The notes under the pieces are model-generated. The model saw only the letters and a program-made list of their open reading frames with translations, was not told the DNA's origin and ran no database searches. The translations under genes and the position numbers were made by a program. From Schauerella fraxinea (GTDB taxonomy: Bacteria; Pseudomonadota; Gammaproteobacteria; Burkholderiales; Burkholderiaceae_B), in the NCBI GenBank assembly GCA_030849945.1, contig JAVDKK010000006.1:1-64000 (forward strand): DNA of 64,000 nt, in the 5' to 3' direction. Positions 1-8,491 of this stretch are shown piece by piece (within the stretch, counting starts at the first letter, position 1; each line of letters opens with the position of its first letter).

Positions 1-621
1 GCGCTCATCAACGAACTGGCGCTGATCTTCAACAAGATGGGGATCGACACCGAAGCGGTGCTCGAAGCTGCCGGTACGAAGTGGAATTTCCTGCCGTTCC
101 GTCCCGGTCTGGTGGGCGGCCACTGCATCGGCGTGGATCCGTATTACCTCACGCATAAAGCACAGGCAATCGGCTATCACCCCGAAATCATCCTGGCCGG
201 CCGGCGTCTGAACGATTCCATGGGCGGGTATGTGGTGTCGCAGCTGGTCAAATGCATGACCAAGCGGCGCATCCACGTGCAGGGCGCCCGGGTGCTCGTC
301 ATGGGCCTGGCGTTCAAGGAAAACTGCCCCGATCTGCGCAACACGCGTATTGTGGACATTGTGAATGAGCTGCGCGACTACAACGTCGAGGTGGATGTGT
401 ACGACCCGTGGGTCGATACCGCCGAGGCGCAGCACGAATACGGTTTGACGCCGGTGGATTCGCCCAAGGCCGGCGCCTATGACGCGATCGTGTTGGCCGT
501 GGCGCACACGCAATTCATCGAGATGGGGGCGGCGCGCATTCGCGAGTTCGGCAAGCCGAACAATGTGCTGTACGACCTCAAGTATGTGCTCACGCCCCAA
601 GAATCCGATCTGCGCCTGTAA
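1..621 (+). CDS. UDP-N-acetylhexosamine 6-dehydrogenase (TviB/WbpO type), C-terminal part
   Basis: The frame is open from base 1, so the 5' part lies outside the window and 206 residues are visible. This family oxidises UDP-GlcNAc or UDP-GalNAc at C6 to the uronic acid using two NAD+. The middle-domain motif GGHCIGVDPYYL contains the catalytic cysteine (codon 124-126). A C-terminal Rossmann-like UDP-binding half follows, with VLVMGLAFKENCPDLRNTR. The long motif before the cysteine (FLPFRPGLVGG) is typical of TviB/WbpO rather than UDP-glucose dehydrogenases. It is followed after 9 bases by an epimerase gene with a strong AAGGAGG ribosome site at 620-626. Whether the substrate is the GlcNAc or GalNAc form cannot be read from this fragment. 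Confidence 0.9.
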   Translation, partial: ALINELALIFNKMGIDTEAVLEAAGTKWNFLPFRPGLVGGHCIGVDPYYLTHKAQAIGYHPEIILAGRRLNDSMGGYVVSQLVKCMTKRRIHVQGARVLVMGLAFKENCPDLRNTRIVDIVNELRDYNVEVDVYDPWVDTAEAQHEYGLTPVDSPKAGAYDAIVLAVAHTQFIEMGAARIREFGKPNNVLYDLKYVLTPQESDLRL

Positions 622-630
622 GGAGGCTTT

Positions 631-1656
631 ATGAGCTCGCAATACGAGAACGTGACGGCGCAATTGCGCGCCGAGCCCCGTACCTGGTTGGTCACGGGAT
701 GTGCCGGGTTTATCGGCTCGAACTTGCTGGAGAGCTTGCTCAAGCTCGACCAGAATGTGGTCGGCCTGGATAACTTCGCCACCGGCTACCAGCGCAACTT
801 CGATGAAGTGCAGGCATTGGTGACGCCCGAGCAGTGGGCGCGCTTTCGTTTTATCGAAGGCGATATTCGCGATGGTGAAGCGTGCGCAAGCGCCTGCGCA
901 GGCGTCGATTTCGTCCTGCATCAGGCGGCCTTGGGTTCGGTGCCGCGCTCGTTGAAAGACCCGGTCACCACCAATGCCGTGAATATCGGCGGTTTCTTGA
1001 ACATGCTGGTGGCTGCGCGCGATGCCGACGTCAAGTCGTTCGTGTACGCCGCATCGAGTTCGACATATGGCGATCACCCGGCCCTGCCGAAGGTCGAAGA
1101 GAACATCGGCAAGCCGTTGTCGCCGTACGCCGTCACCAAATACGTCAACGAACTGTATGGCGACGTGTTCGCACGCGCCTACGGGTTTGGCAGTATTGGC
1201 TTGCGCTACTTCAATGTGTTCGGCAAACGTCAGGATCCCAACGGCGCCTATGCCGCGGTGATCCCGAAATGGATCGCGGCGATGATTCGCGGTGAAGACG
1301 TGGTCGTCAACGGCGACGGCGAGACCAGCCGCGATTTCTGCTTTGTGGAAAACGCGGTGCAGGCCAATATCCTGGCCGCACTGGCGCAGCCGGAAGGCGT
1401 CAATCAGGTCTACAACGTGGCCGTCAATGCTCGCACCAGTTTGAACGAGTTGTTCGCGCATCTGGCCGACCAGCTCGGCCGCCACGGTGTGCAGTACGAC
1501 AAGCAGCCGGTGTATGCCGAGTTCCGCTCGGGCGATGTGCGGCATTCACAAGCCGATATCGACAAGGCGCGCAATCTGTTGGGCTACGAGCCCAAGCACG
1601 ACATCCTTCGGGGTCTCGAGGTTGCCATGCCTTGGTACACGCAATTCCTGCGCTGA
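631..1656 (+). CDS. UDP-N-acetylhexosamine(-uronate) 4-epimerase, SDR family (TviC/WbpP type)
   Basis: This 341-residue extended SDR enzyme should interconvert the gluco and galacto forms of UDP-N-acetylated sugars in the cytoplasm. The N-terminal NAD-binding glycine motif TGCAGFIGSNLLE is near residue 20. A serine-rich stretch YAASSSTYGDH precedes the catalytic Y166-x3-K170 (SPYAVTKYVNELY), and the sugar-binding C-terminal half follows. Length and motifs fit WbpP/TviC. Being directly downstream of the 6-dehydrogenase, it probably makes UDP-GalNAcA or UDP-GalNAc for the polysaccharide assembled by the downstream glycosyltransferases. Start at ATG 631 is fixed by AAGGAGG at 620-626. Confidence 0.92.
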   Translation: MSSQYENVTAQLRAEPRTWLVTGCAGFIGSNLLESLLKLDQNVVGLDNFATGYQRNFDEVQALVTPEQWARFRFIEGDIRDGEACASACAGVDFVLHQAALGSVPRSLKDPVTTNAVNIGGFLNMLVAARDADVKSFVYAASSSTYGDHPALPKVEENIGKPLSPYAVTKYVNELYGDVFARAYGFGSIGLRYFNVFGKRQDPNGAYAAVIPKWIAAMIRGEDVVVNGDGETSRDFCFVENAVQANILAALAQPEGVNQVYNVAVNARTSLNELFAHLADQLGRHGVQYDKQPVYAEFRSGDVRHSQADIDKARNLLGYEPKHDILRGLEVAMPWYTQFLR

Positions 1657-1657
1657 T

Positions 1658-3028
1658 TTGAAAGCGCTGCGCGCCAGATTCAACGCCATCAACCCGGACC
1701 ACCAGCGGATCTTTCGCGGCGCGGCCCGGGTAGCGTTGTTTCTGGTGCTAGGCAAAGCGGCAGGTGCCATCAAAGAGATGGCGGTGGCCTATCGCTACGG
1801 TGTCAGCGACGCGGTCGATGCCTATCAGTTCACCATGACGATGGCATCGTGGATGCCCGTCACGATCGTGGGCGTGCTGTCGGTGGTGTTGATTCCCGTA
1901 CTGGTGCGCCTGCGGCGCGCCGACGATGCGGAGCGCGTGCACTTCGTACGCGAGTTGCAGGGCATCATGGCGATCGGTGCACTCGCTCTGGGCTTGCTGA
2001 TCTGGTGGGCGTGGCCGTTCGTGGTGGATCTGCTGGGCGGCGGCTTGTCGGCCACCGTGCAGGGCATGACCGATCAATTGCTGTGGGCATTCGCGCCGGT
2101 CGCCGGTTTGATGCTCATCGCGGGCATCAGTTCGGCGCGGCTGCGGGCGCATGAGCGCCATGTAAACACCTTGCTCGACAGTGTGCCGGCCGTGTCGGTG
2201 CTGATCTTCGTGATGCTGGCCACGACTACCCCCGGCGTGGGGCCGCTGGCTTGGGGCACGCTGGTGGGTTACGCCGTGCAGACGGTATGGCTGGCCTGGC
2301 TGGCCGCACGCGCCGACCGCGGCTTTTGGGGGGCGCCCGTGGTGGCCTTCCGGTCGCCGCACTGGCCGATGTTGGTCCGCGCAGCGGGTGTCATGCTGAT
2401 CGGGCAATTTGCGATGAGTTTCGTGGGGCCGCTCGATCAGTATGCGGCCGCCAATCTGGGTTCGAACGCCAACGCCACGCTGGGCTATGCCGCGCGGCTG
2501 TTGTCGTTGCTGTTGGGCATCGGCGCCGTCTCGGTGGGCCGTGCGGCCCTGCCGGTGCTGGCCGATGTGCAGGCACGCGGCGACGGTGCGCAAGCCCGCG
2601 TCATGGCGCTCAAATGGTCGGTCGCCATGGTGGGCGCGGGCGCCGTGGTCGTGGTGATTGGCTGGCTATTGGCGCCGTGGGGTGTGCGTGTGCTGTTCGA
2701 GCGCGGCGCATTTACCGCCGACGACACGATTGCGGTAGCGAGCGTGTTGCGCTGGGGACTCTTGCAGTTGCCGTTTTATTTTGGCGTGTTGATTCTGGTG
2801 CAGTTGCTCGCCAGCCAGAATCGCTACCGCATCATGGCGGCGATCGCCGTGGCCAATTTTCTGCTCAAGGCCGTGTTGAACATGGTGCTGGCGCCCCGCA
2901 TGGGCACGGCCGGCATCATGTTGGCCACGAGTTTCATGTACGCCTTGTCGTACGTCTGCTATGTGGTGGTCGCGCTCAAGCCGGCCGCACTGGTGGCGGC
3001 CAATGGCCAATCGAAGCCAGGAGCCTGA
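1658..3028 (+). CDS. MurJ/MviN-like polytopic lipid-linked oligosaccharide flippase
   Basis: This hydrophobic protein of about 456 residues belongs to the MurJ/MviN branch of the MOP exporter superfamily. The N-terminal motif GKAAGAIKEMAVAYRYGVSDAVDAYQ is characteristic, and the rest alternates membrane segments with short Arg-rich loops. MurJ members flip lipid II. Here the location inside a polysaccharide operon suggests it exports the undecaprenyl-linked repeat unit in place of a typical Wzx. The only sensible start is TTG 1658, one base after the preceding stop; the frame runs upstream to 1487 but that part is out-of-frame epimerase sequence. No clear ribosome site is seen, so translation is probably coupled. 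It could instead be a second peptidoglycan flippase. Confidence 0.82.
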   Translation: MKALRARFNAINPDHQRIFRGAARVALFLVLGKAAGAIKEMAVAYRYGVSDAVDAYQFTMTMASWMPVTIVGVLSVVLIPVLVRLRRADDAERVHFVRELQGIMAIGALALGLLIWWAWPFVVDLLGGGLSATVQGMTDQLLWAFAPVAGLMLIAGISSARLRAHERHVNTLLDSVPAVSVLIFVMLATTTPGVGPLAWGTLVGYAVQTVWLAWLAARADRGFWGAPVVAFRSPHWPMLVRAAGVMLIGQFAMSFVGPLDQYAAANLGSNANATLGYAARLLSLLLGIGAVSVGRAALPVLADVQARGDGAQARVMALKWSVAMVGAGAVVVVIGWLLAPWGVRVLFERGAFTADDTIAVASVLRWGLLQLPFYFGVLILVQLLASQNRYRIMAAIAVANFLLKAVLNMVLAPRMGTAGIMLATSFMYALSYVCYVVVALKPAALVAANGQSKPGA

Positions 3029-3029
3029 T

Positions 3030-4169
3030 GTGTCGTTGCGGGTCATGATCGTCATCCATTCCTTGCGCGGCGGCGGTGCCGAACGCGTAGCCGCCGATCT
3101 CAGCCGGCATTGGGCGGATGCGGGCCGCACGGTGATGGTGGTCACGCAAACCGACGACCACGGCGACGTCTATCCCTTGCATCCCGACGTGCAGCGCGAA
3201 ACCCTCACACTGGCCGGCGCTACAGGCGGCGGCTGGCGTGGGATCACGGCGAACTTCAAACGTGTGCGCGCCTTGCGCCGGCTGATGGTGTCGTTCAAAC
3301 CCGATGTGGTGCTGGGCATGATGACGACCGCCTCGGTGCTGTCGGTGCTTGCCGCGCGCGGTCTGCCGTGCGCCGTCGTGGCGACCGAACACACGCATCC
3401 GCCGTCGCAGCGCATCTCCGGTATGTGGCGCCGCTTGCGGCGCTGGACGTATCCGCGCGCCGATCGCGTGGTGGCACTCACCAGCGGCACGGCCCGTTGG
3501 CTGGACAAGCATGTGCCGGGCGCGCATCTGGACGTCATTCCCAACCCGGTGCATTGGCCGCTGGCGCAGAGCGAACCGCATGTGCCGCCACCGCCTCGCA
3601 ACGGTCGCCGTCGCGCGTTGGCCGTGGGGCGTTTGCATCCGGATAAAGGCTTCGAGACATTGGTGACCGCGTTCAACAAGGTCGCCGCAGCGCATCCCGA
3701 ATGGGATTTGATTATTCTGGGCGAGGGTGCCGAGCGCGCGCGCCTGACGGCGCATATCGCAGCGGCCGGCTTGAGCGAGCGTGTGTTGCTGCCGGGTCGC
3801 GTGGGCAATGTGGGCGATTGGTACGGCGCGGCGGATTTATATGTGTTGAGTTCGCGCTTCGAAGGGCTCTCGAACACCTTGCTCGAATCGATGGCCAGCG
3901 GCCTGGCCGCTGCTGCTTTCGATTGCGACACCGGTCCGCGAGAGATCGTGCGCGAAGGCGTGGACGGCGTGCTGGTGCGCCCCAATGGCGATGTGAGCGC
4001 GATGGCGCAGGCGCTCGATGCGCTGATGGCCGACGACGCGCACCGCGAGGCGTTGGGTGCTCGGGCTATCGAAGTGCGGGAGCGGTTTTCGCCCGAACAC
4101 GTATTGAACCGCTGGCAAAAAGTATTCGACGACGCGCGCGATCAGGCGGCAGGCCGCGCGAGCTTATAA
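3030..4169 (+). CDS. Glycosyltransferase family 4
   Basis: This 379-residue GT-B enzyme probably adds one sugar to the undecaprenyl-linked repeat unit at the cytoplasmic face. The N-terminal glycine loop SLRGGGAERVAADLSRHW binds acceptor, and AVGRLHPDKGFETLV near mid-protein opens the donor-binding half. The GT4 E-x7-E motif is SRFEGLSNTLLESMASG. Start GTG 3030 is chosen because AGGAG at 3019-3023 sits six bases upstream and it avoids a long overlap; ATG 3045 is an alternative. It resembles the gene at 6141-7331 throughout (GGAERVAA, the RRLRR...YPRAD segment, CPSGPRE/CDTGPRE), so the two look paralogous. Donor sugar and linkage cannot be deduced. Confidence 0.9.
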   Translation: MSLRVMIVIHSLRGGGAERVAADLSRHWADAGRTVMVVTQTDDHGDVYPLHPDVQRETLTLAGATGGGWRGITANFKRVRALRRLMVSFKPDVVLGMMTTASVLSVLAARGLPCAVVATEHTHPPSQRISGMWRRLRRWTYPRADRVVALTSGTARWLDKHVPGAHLDVIPNPVHWPLAQSEPHVPPPPRNGRRRALAVGRLHPDKGFETLVTAFNKVAAAHPEWDLIILGEGAERARLTAHIAAAGLSERVLLPGRVGNVGDWYGAADLYVLSSRFEGLSNTLLESMASGLAAAAFDCDTGPREIVREGVDGVLVRPNGDVSAMAQALDALMADDAHREALGARAIEVRERFSPEHVLNRWQKVFDDARDQAAGRASL

Positions 4170-4191
4170 GCAGTATGAGACGAGACAGGTT

Positions 4192-6144
4192 ATGTGTGGA
4201 ATAGCGGGAATATGGGGCGGGCTTGCCGAAAAGTCCCGCGTATTGGCTGAAAGCTGCCGGCAGATTCGGCATCGCGGCCCGGACGATCACGGGCTGTGGG
4301 AAGACGCGGGCGCGGGCATTGCCTTGGCGCATGTGCGCCTGGCCATTCTCGATCTGTCGCAGGCCGGCCATCAACCCATGATCTCGGCGTGCCAGCGGTA
4401 CGTGTTGGTGCTCAATGGCGAGATCTACAACCATCTGGCATTGCGGGCGCAGCTTGAGGCCAGCGGTGCCGCGCCCGATTGGCGCGGGCATTCGGATACC
4501 GAAACGGTGCTGGCCTGCCTGGTGGCCTGGGGCATGGATCGCACGCTGCAGGCGTGCGTTGGCATGTACGCCATCGCGATGTGGGATCGCGAAAGCCGCT
4601 CGCTGTCCCTGGCACGCGACCGCATGGGCGAGAAGCCGCTGTACTACGGGTATGCCGATGGCAATCTGGTGTTCGCGTCTGAACTCAAAGCATTGCGGCC
4701 GGTGCCCGGCTTCGGGCAGACGGTCAATCGCGATGCGCTGATGCTGTTGATGCGGCACAACTACATTCCCGCGCCGTGGTGCATCTACGAGGGCATGGCA
4801 AAACTGCCGCCCGGCACGTGGCTCACGTTTTCCGAAAACGATCTGCTGCACGCCACGATGCCCGAGCCCACGGTGTACTGGTCGGCACTGGCCGCAGCCC
4901 AGGCTGGCGAGCAATCGCCGCTCGCCTTCGAGAACGATGCGGCGGCTGCGGATGCGCTGGAGCAGGTGCTGTCGCAGGCCGTGTCGGGCCAGATGCTGGC
5001 CGACGTGAAGCTGGGTGCGTTTCTGTCGGGCGGGATCGATTCCTCGACCATCGTGGCGTTGATGCAGGCCCAGCGTGGCCAGCCGGTGCGTACCTTTGCC
5101 ATCGGCTTTCACGAGAAAGGCTACGACGAAGCCGAGCATGCCAAAGCGGTGGCGCGACATTTGGGCACGGATCATTCCGAGCTTTATGTGACCGCCAACG
5201 ATGCGCTCGCCGTGGTGCCCACGCTCCCCGATCTCTACGACGAACCGTTTGCCGACGCCTCGCAGATTCCGACCGCGCTGGTGACCCGCATGGCGCGCGA
5301 GCACGTGACCGTGGCGTTGTCGGGCGATGGCGGCGACGAGCTTTTCGGCGGCTACTCGCGTTACCTGCGGGTGCGCGACTGGTGGGCCAAATGCGAACGC
5401 GTGCCGCGTCTGGTGCGCCACCCGGTCGGGTTGGCGATGTCGGCCTCGGCGCAATTGCCTGGCAACGGCGCCTGGCGAGGCAAGGTGGGCAAGATGGGCA
5501 GCCTGCTGCGCACGCGCACCAAGGGCGAGTTCTATCGCGAATTCGTGTCGTACTGGCATCATCCCGAAAATATCGTGATCGGCGGCACCGAGCCCGCCAC
5601 GCCGTTTGCGCAGTTGATGACCGGCTCCACGTTGGACGCCATGATGAAGCTGGACAGCGTGACCTACCTGCCCGACGACATCCTGGTCAAGGTCGATCGG
5701 GCCGCCATGGCGGTGGGCCTGGAAACGCGGGTGCCGCTGATCGATCATCGGGTGTATGAATTTGCCTGGCAATTGCCCGCACGCTACAAGCTGCGCGATC
5801 GCACCGGCAAGTGGTTGCTGCGGCAGGTGCTGTATCGCCATGTGCCGCAAGCGCTGGTCGACCGCCCCAAGCGCGGTTTTTCGGTGCCGCTCGCCGCTTG
5901 GTTGCGCGGGCCGTTGCGCGAGTGGGCCGATGCCCTGCTCGATCCTGTGCGATTGCGCGATCAGGGCTACTTCATGCCCGAGCCCATCGTGCAGAAATGG
6001 CGCGAGCATCGCTCGGGCCAGCGCAATTGGAGCAGCCACTTGTGGGGCGTATTGATGATGCAAGCCTGGCTCGAGCGGCATCCGCCGGGCGAGGCGCTGG
6101 CCGCGCGCGATGCGCCGCTGATCGTGACGCGAGAAGCCGCATGA
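4192..6144 (+). CDS. AsnB-family glutamine-dependent amidotransferase, polysaccharide-associated
   Basis: This 650-residue protein has asparagine synthetase B architecture. Cys2 of MCGIAGIWGG is the Ntn-glutaminase nucleophile and the glutaminase domain covers roughly residues 2-215. The C-terminal synthetase domain carries the PP-loop FLSGGIDSSTIVALM and SGDGGDELFGGYSRYL. The family transfers glutamine ammonia to an AMP-activated carboxylate. Inside a polysaccharide operon making a UDP-uronic acid, the likely acceptor is a sugar carboxylate, giving a uronamide, as proposed for WbpS/WbmI-type proteins of Pseudomonas and Bordetella O-antigen loci. A biosynthetic asparagine role cannot be excluded. 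It lies 22 bases after one glycosyltransferase and overlaps the next by ATGA. Confidence 0.9.
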   Translation: MCGIAGIWGGLAEKSRVLAESCRQIRHRGPDDHGLWEDAGAGIALAHVRLAILDLSQAGHQPMISACQRYVLVLNGEIYNHLALRAQLEASGAAPDWRGHSDTETVLACLVAWGMDRTLQACVGMYAIAMWDRESRSLSLARDRMGEKPLYYGYADGNLVFASELKALRPVPGFGQTVNRDALMLLMRHNYIPAPWCIYEGMAKLPPGTWLTFSENDLLHATMPEPTVYWSALAAAQAGEQSPLAFENDAAAADALEQVLSQAVSGQMLADVKLGAFLSGGIDSSTIVALMQAQRGQPVRTFAIGFHEKGYDEAEHAKAVARHLGTDHSELYVTANDALAVVPTLPDLYDEPFADASQIPTALVTRMAREHVTVALSGDGGDELFGGYSRYLRVRDWWAKCERVPRLVRHPVGLAMSASAQLPGNGAWRGKVGKMGSLLRTRTKGEFYREFVSYWHHPENIVIGGTEPATPFAQLMTGSTLDAMMKLDSVTYLPDDILVKVDRAAMAVGLETRVPLIDHRVYEFAWQLPARYKLRDRTGKWLLRQVLYRHVPQALVDRPKRGFSVPLAAWLRGPLREWADALLDPVRLRDQGYFMPEPIVQKWREHRSGQRNWSSHLWGVLMMQAWLERHPPGEALAARDAPLIVTREAA

Positions 6145-7331
6145 AGATCATGTTGCTGGTGAGCTCAATGCATGCGGGTGGCGCCGAACGGGTTGCCGCC
6201 ACGCTCGTGAACGCGTGGTCGGCCCGCGGCGATCGCGTCACGCTCGTGCCCACGTTCTCGTCGAAGGGCACCTGCTTTTATCCCGTTTCCGACGCGGTCG
6301 ATCTGGTGTGGCTGGCCGATCGCGCCAACACCCGCGCGAAAGGACCGATGGCGGCATTCAAGCGGTTGCGCACGTTGCGCGGCCTCATCCAAGCGCAAGC
6401 GCCTGACGTCGTGGTGTCGTTTCTCACCAACGTGAATGTGGCGGCGATCTTGGCCACGCGAGGCTTGAAGGTGCCGCTCATCGTGTGCGAGCGCACGAAC
6501 CCGGTGCTGCAGAAAGTGTCGCCGATCTGGAAGCGCCTGCGCCGCGCGTTGTATCCGCGTGCCGACATGGTGACGGTACAAGCCGAAGATACCGTTGAGC
6601 CGTTTGCCAAGCAGGTGCCGGGCATCAAACGCCTGGCGGTGATTCCCAATCCGTTGCCGGCAGATCTCGTCGATGCGCCACCCACCGGCGTCGATCCGAT
6701 CGCGCCGCGTGCGGTGCGTAAACGCTTGATGGCCATGGGCCGGCTGGTGGGCGAAAAGCAATTCGATCTGCTGATCGAGGCCTTTGCCGGGCTCACGGGC
6801 GACATTCCCGATTGGGATCTGTGGATCTGGGGCGAAGGCCCCAAGCGCGCCGCATTGGAAGCGCAGGTCACGCAAGCTGGCTTGGGCCATCGCGTTCGAT
6901 TGCCGGGGCGTACCGAGTCGCCCTGGGACGAGCTCGCGTTGGCGCAAGCCTTCGTGTTGAGTTCTTCCGTGGAAGGCTTTCCGAACGTGCTGCTCGAAGC
7001 CATGGCGCTGGGCTTGCCGTGCGCGGCCTTCGACTGCCCGAGCGGCCCGCGCGAAATGACGCGCGATGGCCGCGATGGTTTATTGGTGCCGGCAAACGAT
7101 GTCGCGGCGCTGCGGGACACCCTGCGGCGTTTGATGAGCGATGACGATTTGCGCGGCGATCTGGGCGAACGCGCGGCGCGTGCCGTGCGACGCCGTTATT
7201 CTTTGCCGGCGGTGCTGGCCCAATGGGATGCGTTGTTTGCCCAAGTGGGTGCACGTCCGGCTCAAGCGTCGGCCGACGCGAACGAACTTACCACTCAGCC
7301 AGACGCGGCCGCGCGGCAAGGAACGCCATGA
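6141..7331 (+). CDS. Glycosyltransferase family 4 (PglH/PglJ-like)
   Basis: This 396-residue GT-B glycosyltransferase starts at ATG 6141, overlapping the amidotransferase stop (ATGA). The N-terminal motif SSMHAGGAERVAATLVNAW is the acceptor-side glycine loop. AMGRLVGEKQFDLLIEAF begins the donor domain, and SSSVEGFPNVLLEAMALG carries the GT4 E-x7-E pair. The nearest functional type by motif is the GalNAc-transferring PglH/PglJ group, but donor specificity is inferred only. The coding frame extends open upstream to 5811, inside the amidotransferase gene; that stretch lacks family sequence and is not used. It appears paralogous to the enzyme at 3030-4169, the two flanking the amidotransferase. 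Confidence 0.9.
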   Translation: MKIMLLVSSMHAGGAERVAATLVNAWSARGDRVTLVPTFSSKGTCFYPVSDAVDLVWLADRANTRAKGPMAAFKRLRTLRGLIQAQAPDVVVSFLTNVNVAAILATRGLKVPLIVCERTNPVLQKVSPIWKRLRRALYPRADMVTVQAEDTVEPFAKQVPGIKRLAVIPNPLPADLVDAPPTGVDPIAPRAVRKRLMAMGRLVGEKQFDLLIEAFAGLTGDIPDWDLWIWGEGPKRAALEAQVTQAGLGHRVRLPGRTESPWDELALAQAFVLSSSVEGFPNVLLEAMALGLPCAAFDCPSGPREMTRDGRDGLLVPANDVAALRDTLRRLMSDDDLRGDLGERAARAVRRRYSLPAVLAQWDALFAQVGARPAQASADANELTTQPDAAARQGTP

Positions 7332-8491
7332 CGACGAGCAATCCAACCCTCCACATTCTGCACGTCATCACGGGTCTGGGGCAGGGCGGCGCCGAGTCGG
7401 TGCTGTATCGCCTTGCGACGGCTTCCAGCCAGTCGGTAACCCACACCGTGGTCTCGCTTACCGATGGCGGGATCTATGCCGAGCGCTTGCGCGTGGCCGG
7501 CGTGGATGTGCGCACGCTGGGCATGTCCCGCGGCCGTTTCAGCATCGGCGGGTTTCTGACGTTGCGCCGTTTGATCAAGGAACGGCAGCCGGATGTCGTG
7601 CAAACGTGGATGTACCACTCCGACCTATTGGGCGGACTGGCGGCGCGCAGCGCGGGCGTGAAAGCCATTTCGTGGGGCATCCGCAACTCTGGCGCTTTCC
7701 TTGAGAAGAGCAGCCGCTCTGCGCGCCTCGTGCTGCGCATGTGCGCGCGCCTGTCGCGCCGGGTGCCGGCTGCCATCGTGTGCTGTGCGCAAGATGCGGC
7801 CGAGCGTCACAAGGCGGTGGGTTACGACGGCGACCGCATGGTGGTGATCAATAACGGCTACGACCTGGCCCGCTTCTCGCCCGACCCGCTGGGGCGCGAG
7901 CGCCTGCGCAAGGAATGGGACGTGCCGGCCGATGTGCCGTTGATCGGATGCGTCGCGCGCTGGGATCCGCTGAAGGATCATGAAAATCTGCTGCGCGCGC
8001 TCGCCGCGCTGGAAGCGGAAGACAAGGCCGGCAATATGCGCTGCGCGCTGATCGGCCGCGGCATGACGGCCGACAATCAGGCGCTGTCGGCCATCATCGA
8101 GCAATTCGGATTGCGCTCGCGCGTGATTCTGGTGGGGCCGCGTGACGACATTCCTGCCGTGATGAACGCACTGGATGTGCATGTGCTGTCGAGCCGGGCG
8201 GAAGGTTTCCCGAACGTGGTGGCCGAGGCCATGGCGTGCGGTACGCCGTGCGTGGTCACGCAGGTAGGCGACGCCGCGCGCATCGTGGGTGATGCAGGCT
8301 GGGTCGCGCCGGCTGAGCGCCCAGGCGCGCTGGCGGGTGCCATCGGATCGGCATTGGCGGCTGTGGCCGAATACGGCCGCACCACGGTAGGTGAGCATGG
8401 CCGCGAGCGGGTTCAAAGCGAGTTTGCTTTGGATCGCATGGTTAAAGGCTATTTGCAAGTGTGGCGCAGGATCGCGGGACGCGCTGCATGA
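7328..8491 (+). CDS. Glycosyltransferase family 4
   Basis: This 387-residue GT-B enzyme has the N-terminal loop ITGLGQGGAESVLYRLA, the donor-domain motif VARWDPLKDHENLLRALA, and the E-x7-E segment SRAEGFPNVVAEAMACG. It is predicted to transfer a hexose or HexNAc in assembly of the lipid-linked repeat. Start ATG 7328 overlaps the preceding stop by four bases (ATGA), fixing the start despite an open frame extending to 7223. It overlaps the next gene in the same way, so these glycosyltransferases are translationally coupled. The Cys-Cys pair in AAIVCCAQDAAERH near residue 150 is unusual in a cytoplasmic enzyme, but no function is proposed. Confidence 0.89.
   Translation: MTTSNPTLHILHVITGLGQGGAESVLYRLATASSQSVTHTVVSLTDGGIYAERLRVAGVDVRTLGMSRGRFSIGGFLTLRRLIKERQPDVVQTWMYHSDLLGGLAARSAGVKAISWGIRNSGAFLEKSSRSARLVLRMCARLSRRVPAAIVCCAQDAAERHKAVGYDGDRMVVINNGYDLARFSPDPLGRERLRKEWDVPADVPLIGCVARWDPLKDHENLLRALAALEAEDKAGNMRCALIGRGMTADNQALSAIIEQFGLRSRVILVGPRDDIPAVMNALDVHVLSSRAEGFPNVVAEAMACGTPCVVTQVGDAARIVGDAGWVAPAERPGALAGAIGSALAAVAEYGRTTVGEHGRERVQSEFALDRMVKGYLQVWRRIAGRAA

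Noticed and set aside
1748..2593. 281-residue minus-strand open frame opposite the flippase
   Set aside because: Antisense shadow rich in Gln, His and Arg, with no recognisable motif.
4066..6081. 671-residue open frame opposite the amidotransferase
   Set aside because: High-GC antisense shadow; His/Arg-rich composition and no domain features, while the plus strand is a clear AsnB protein.
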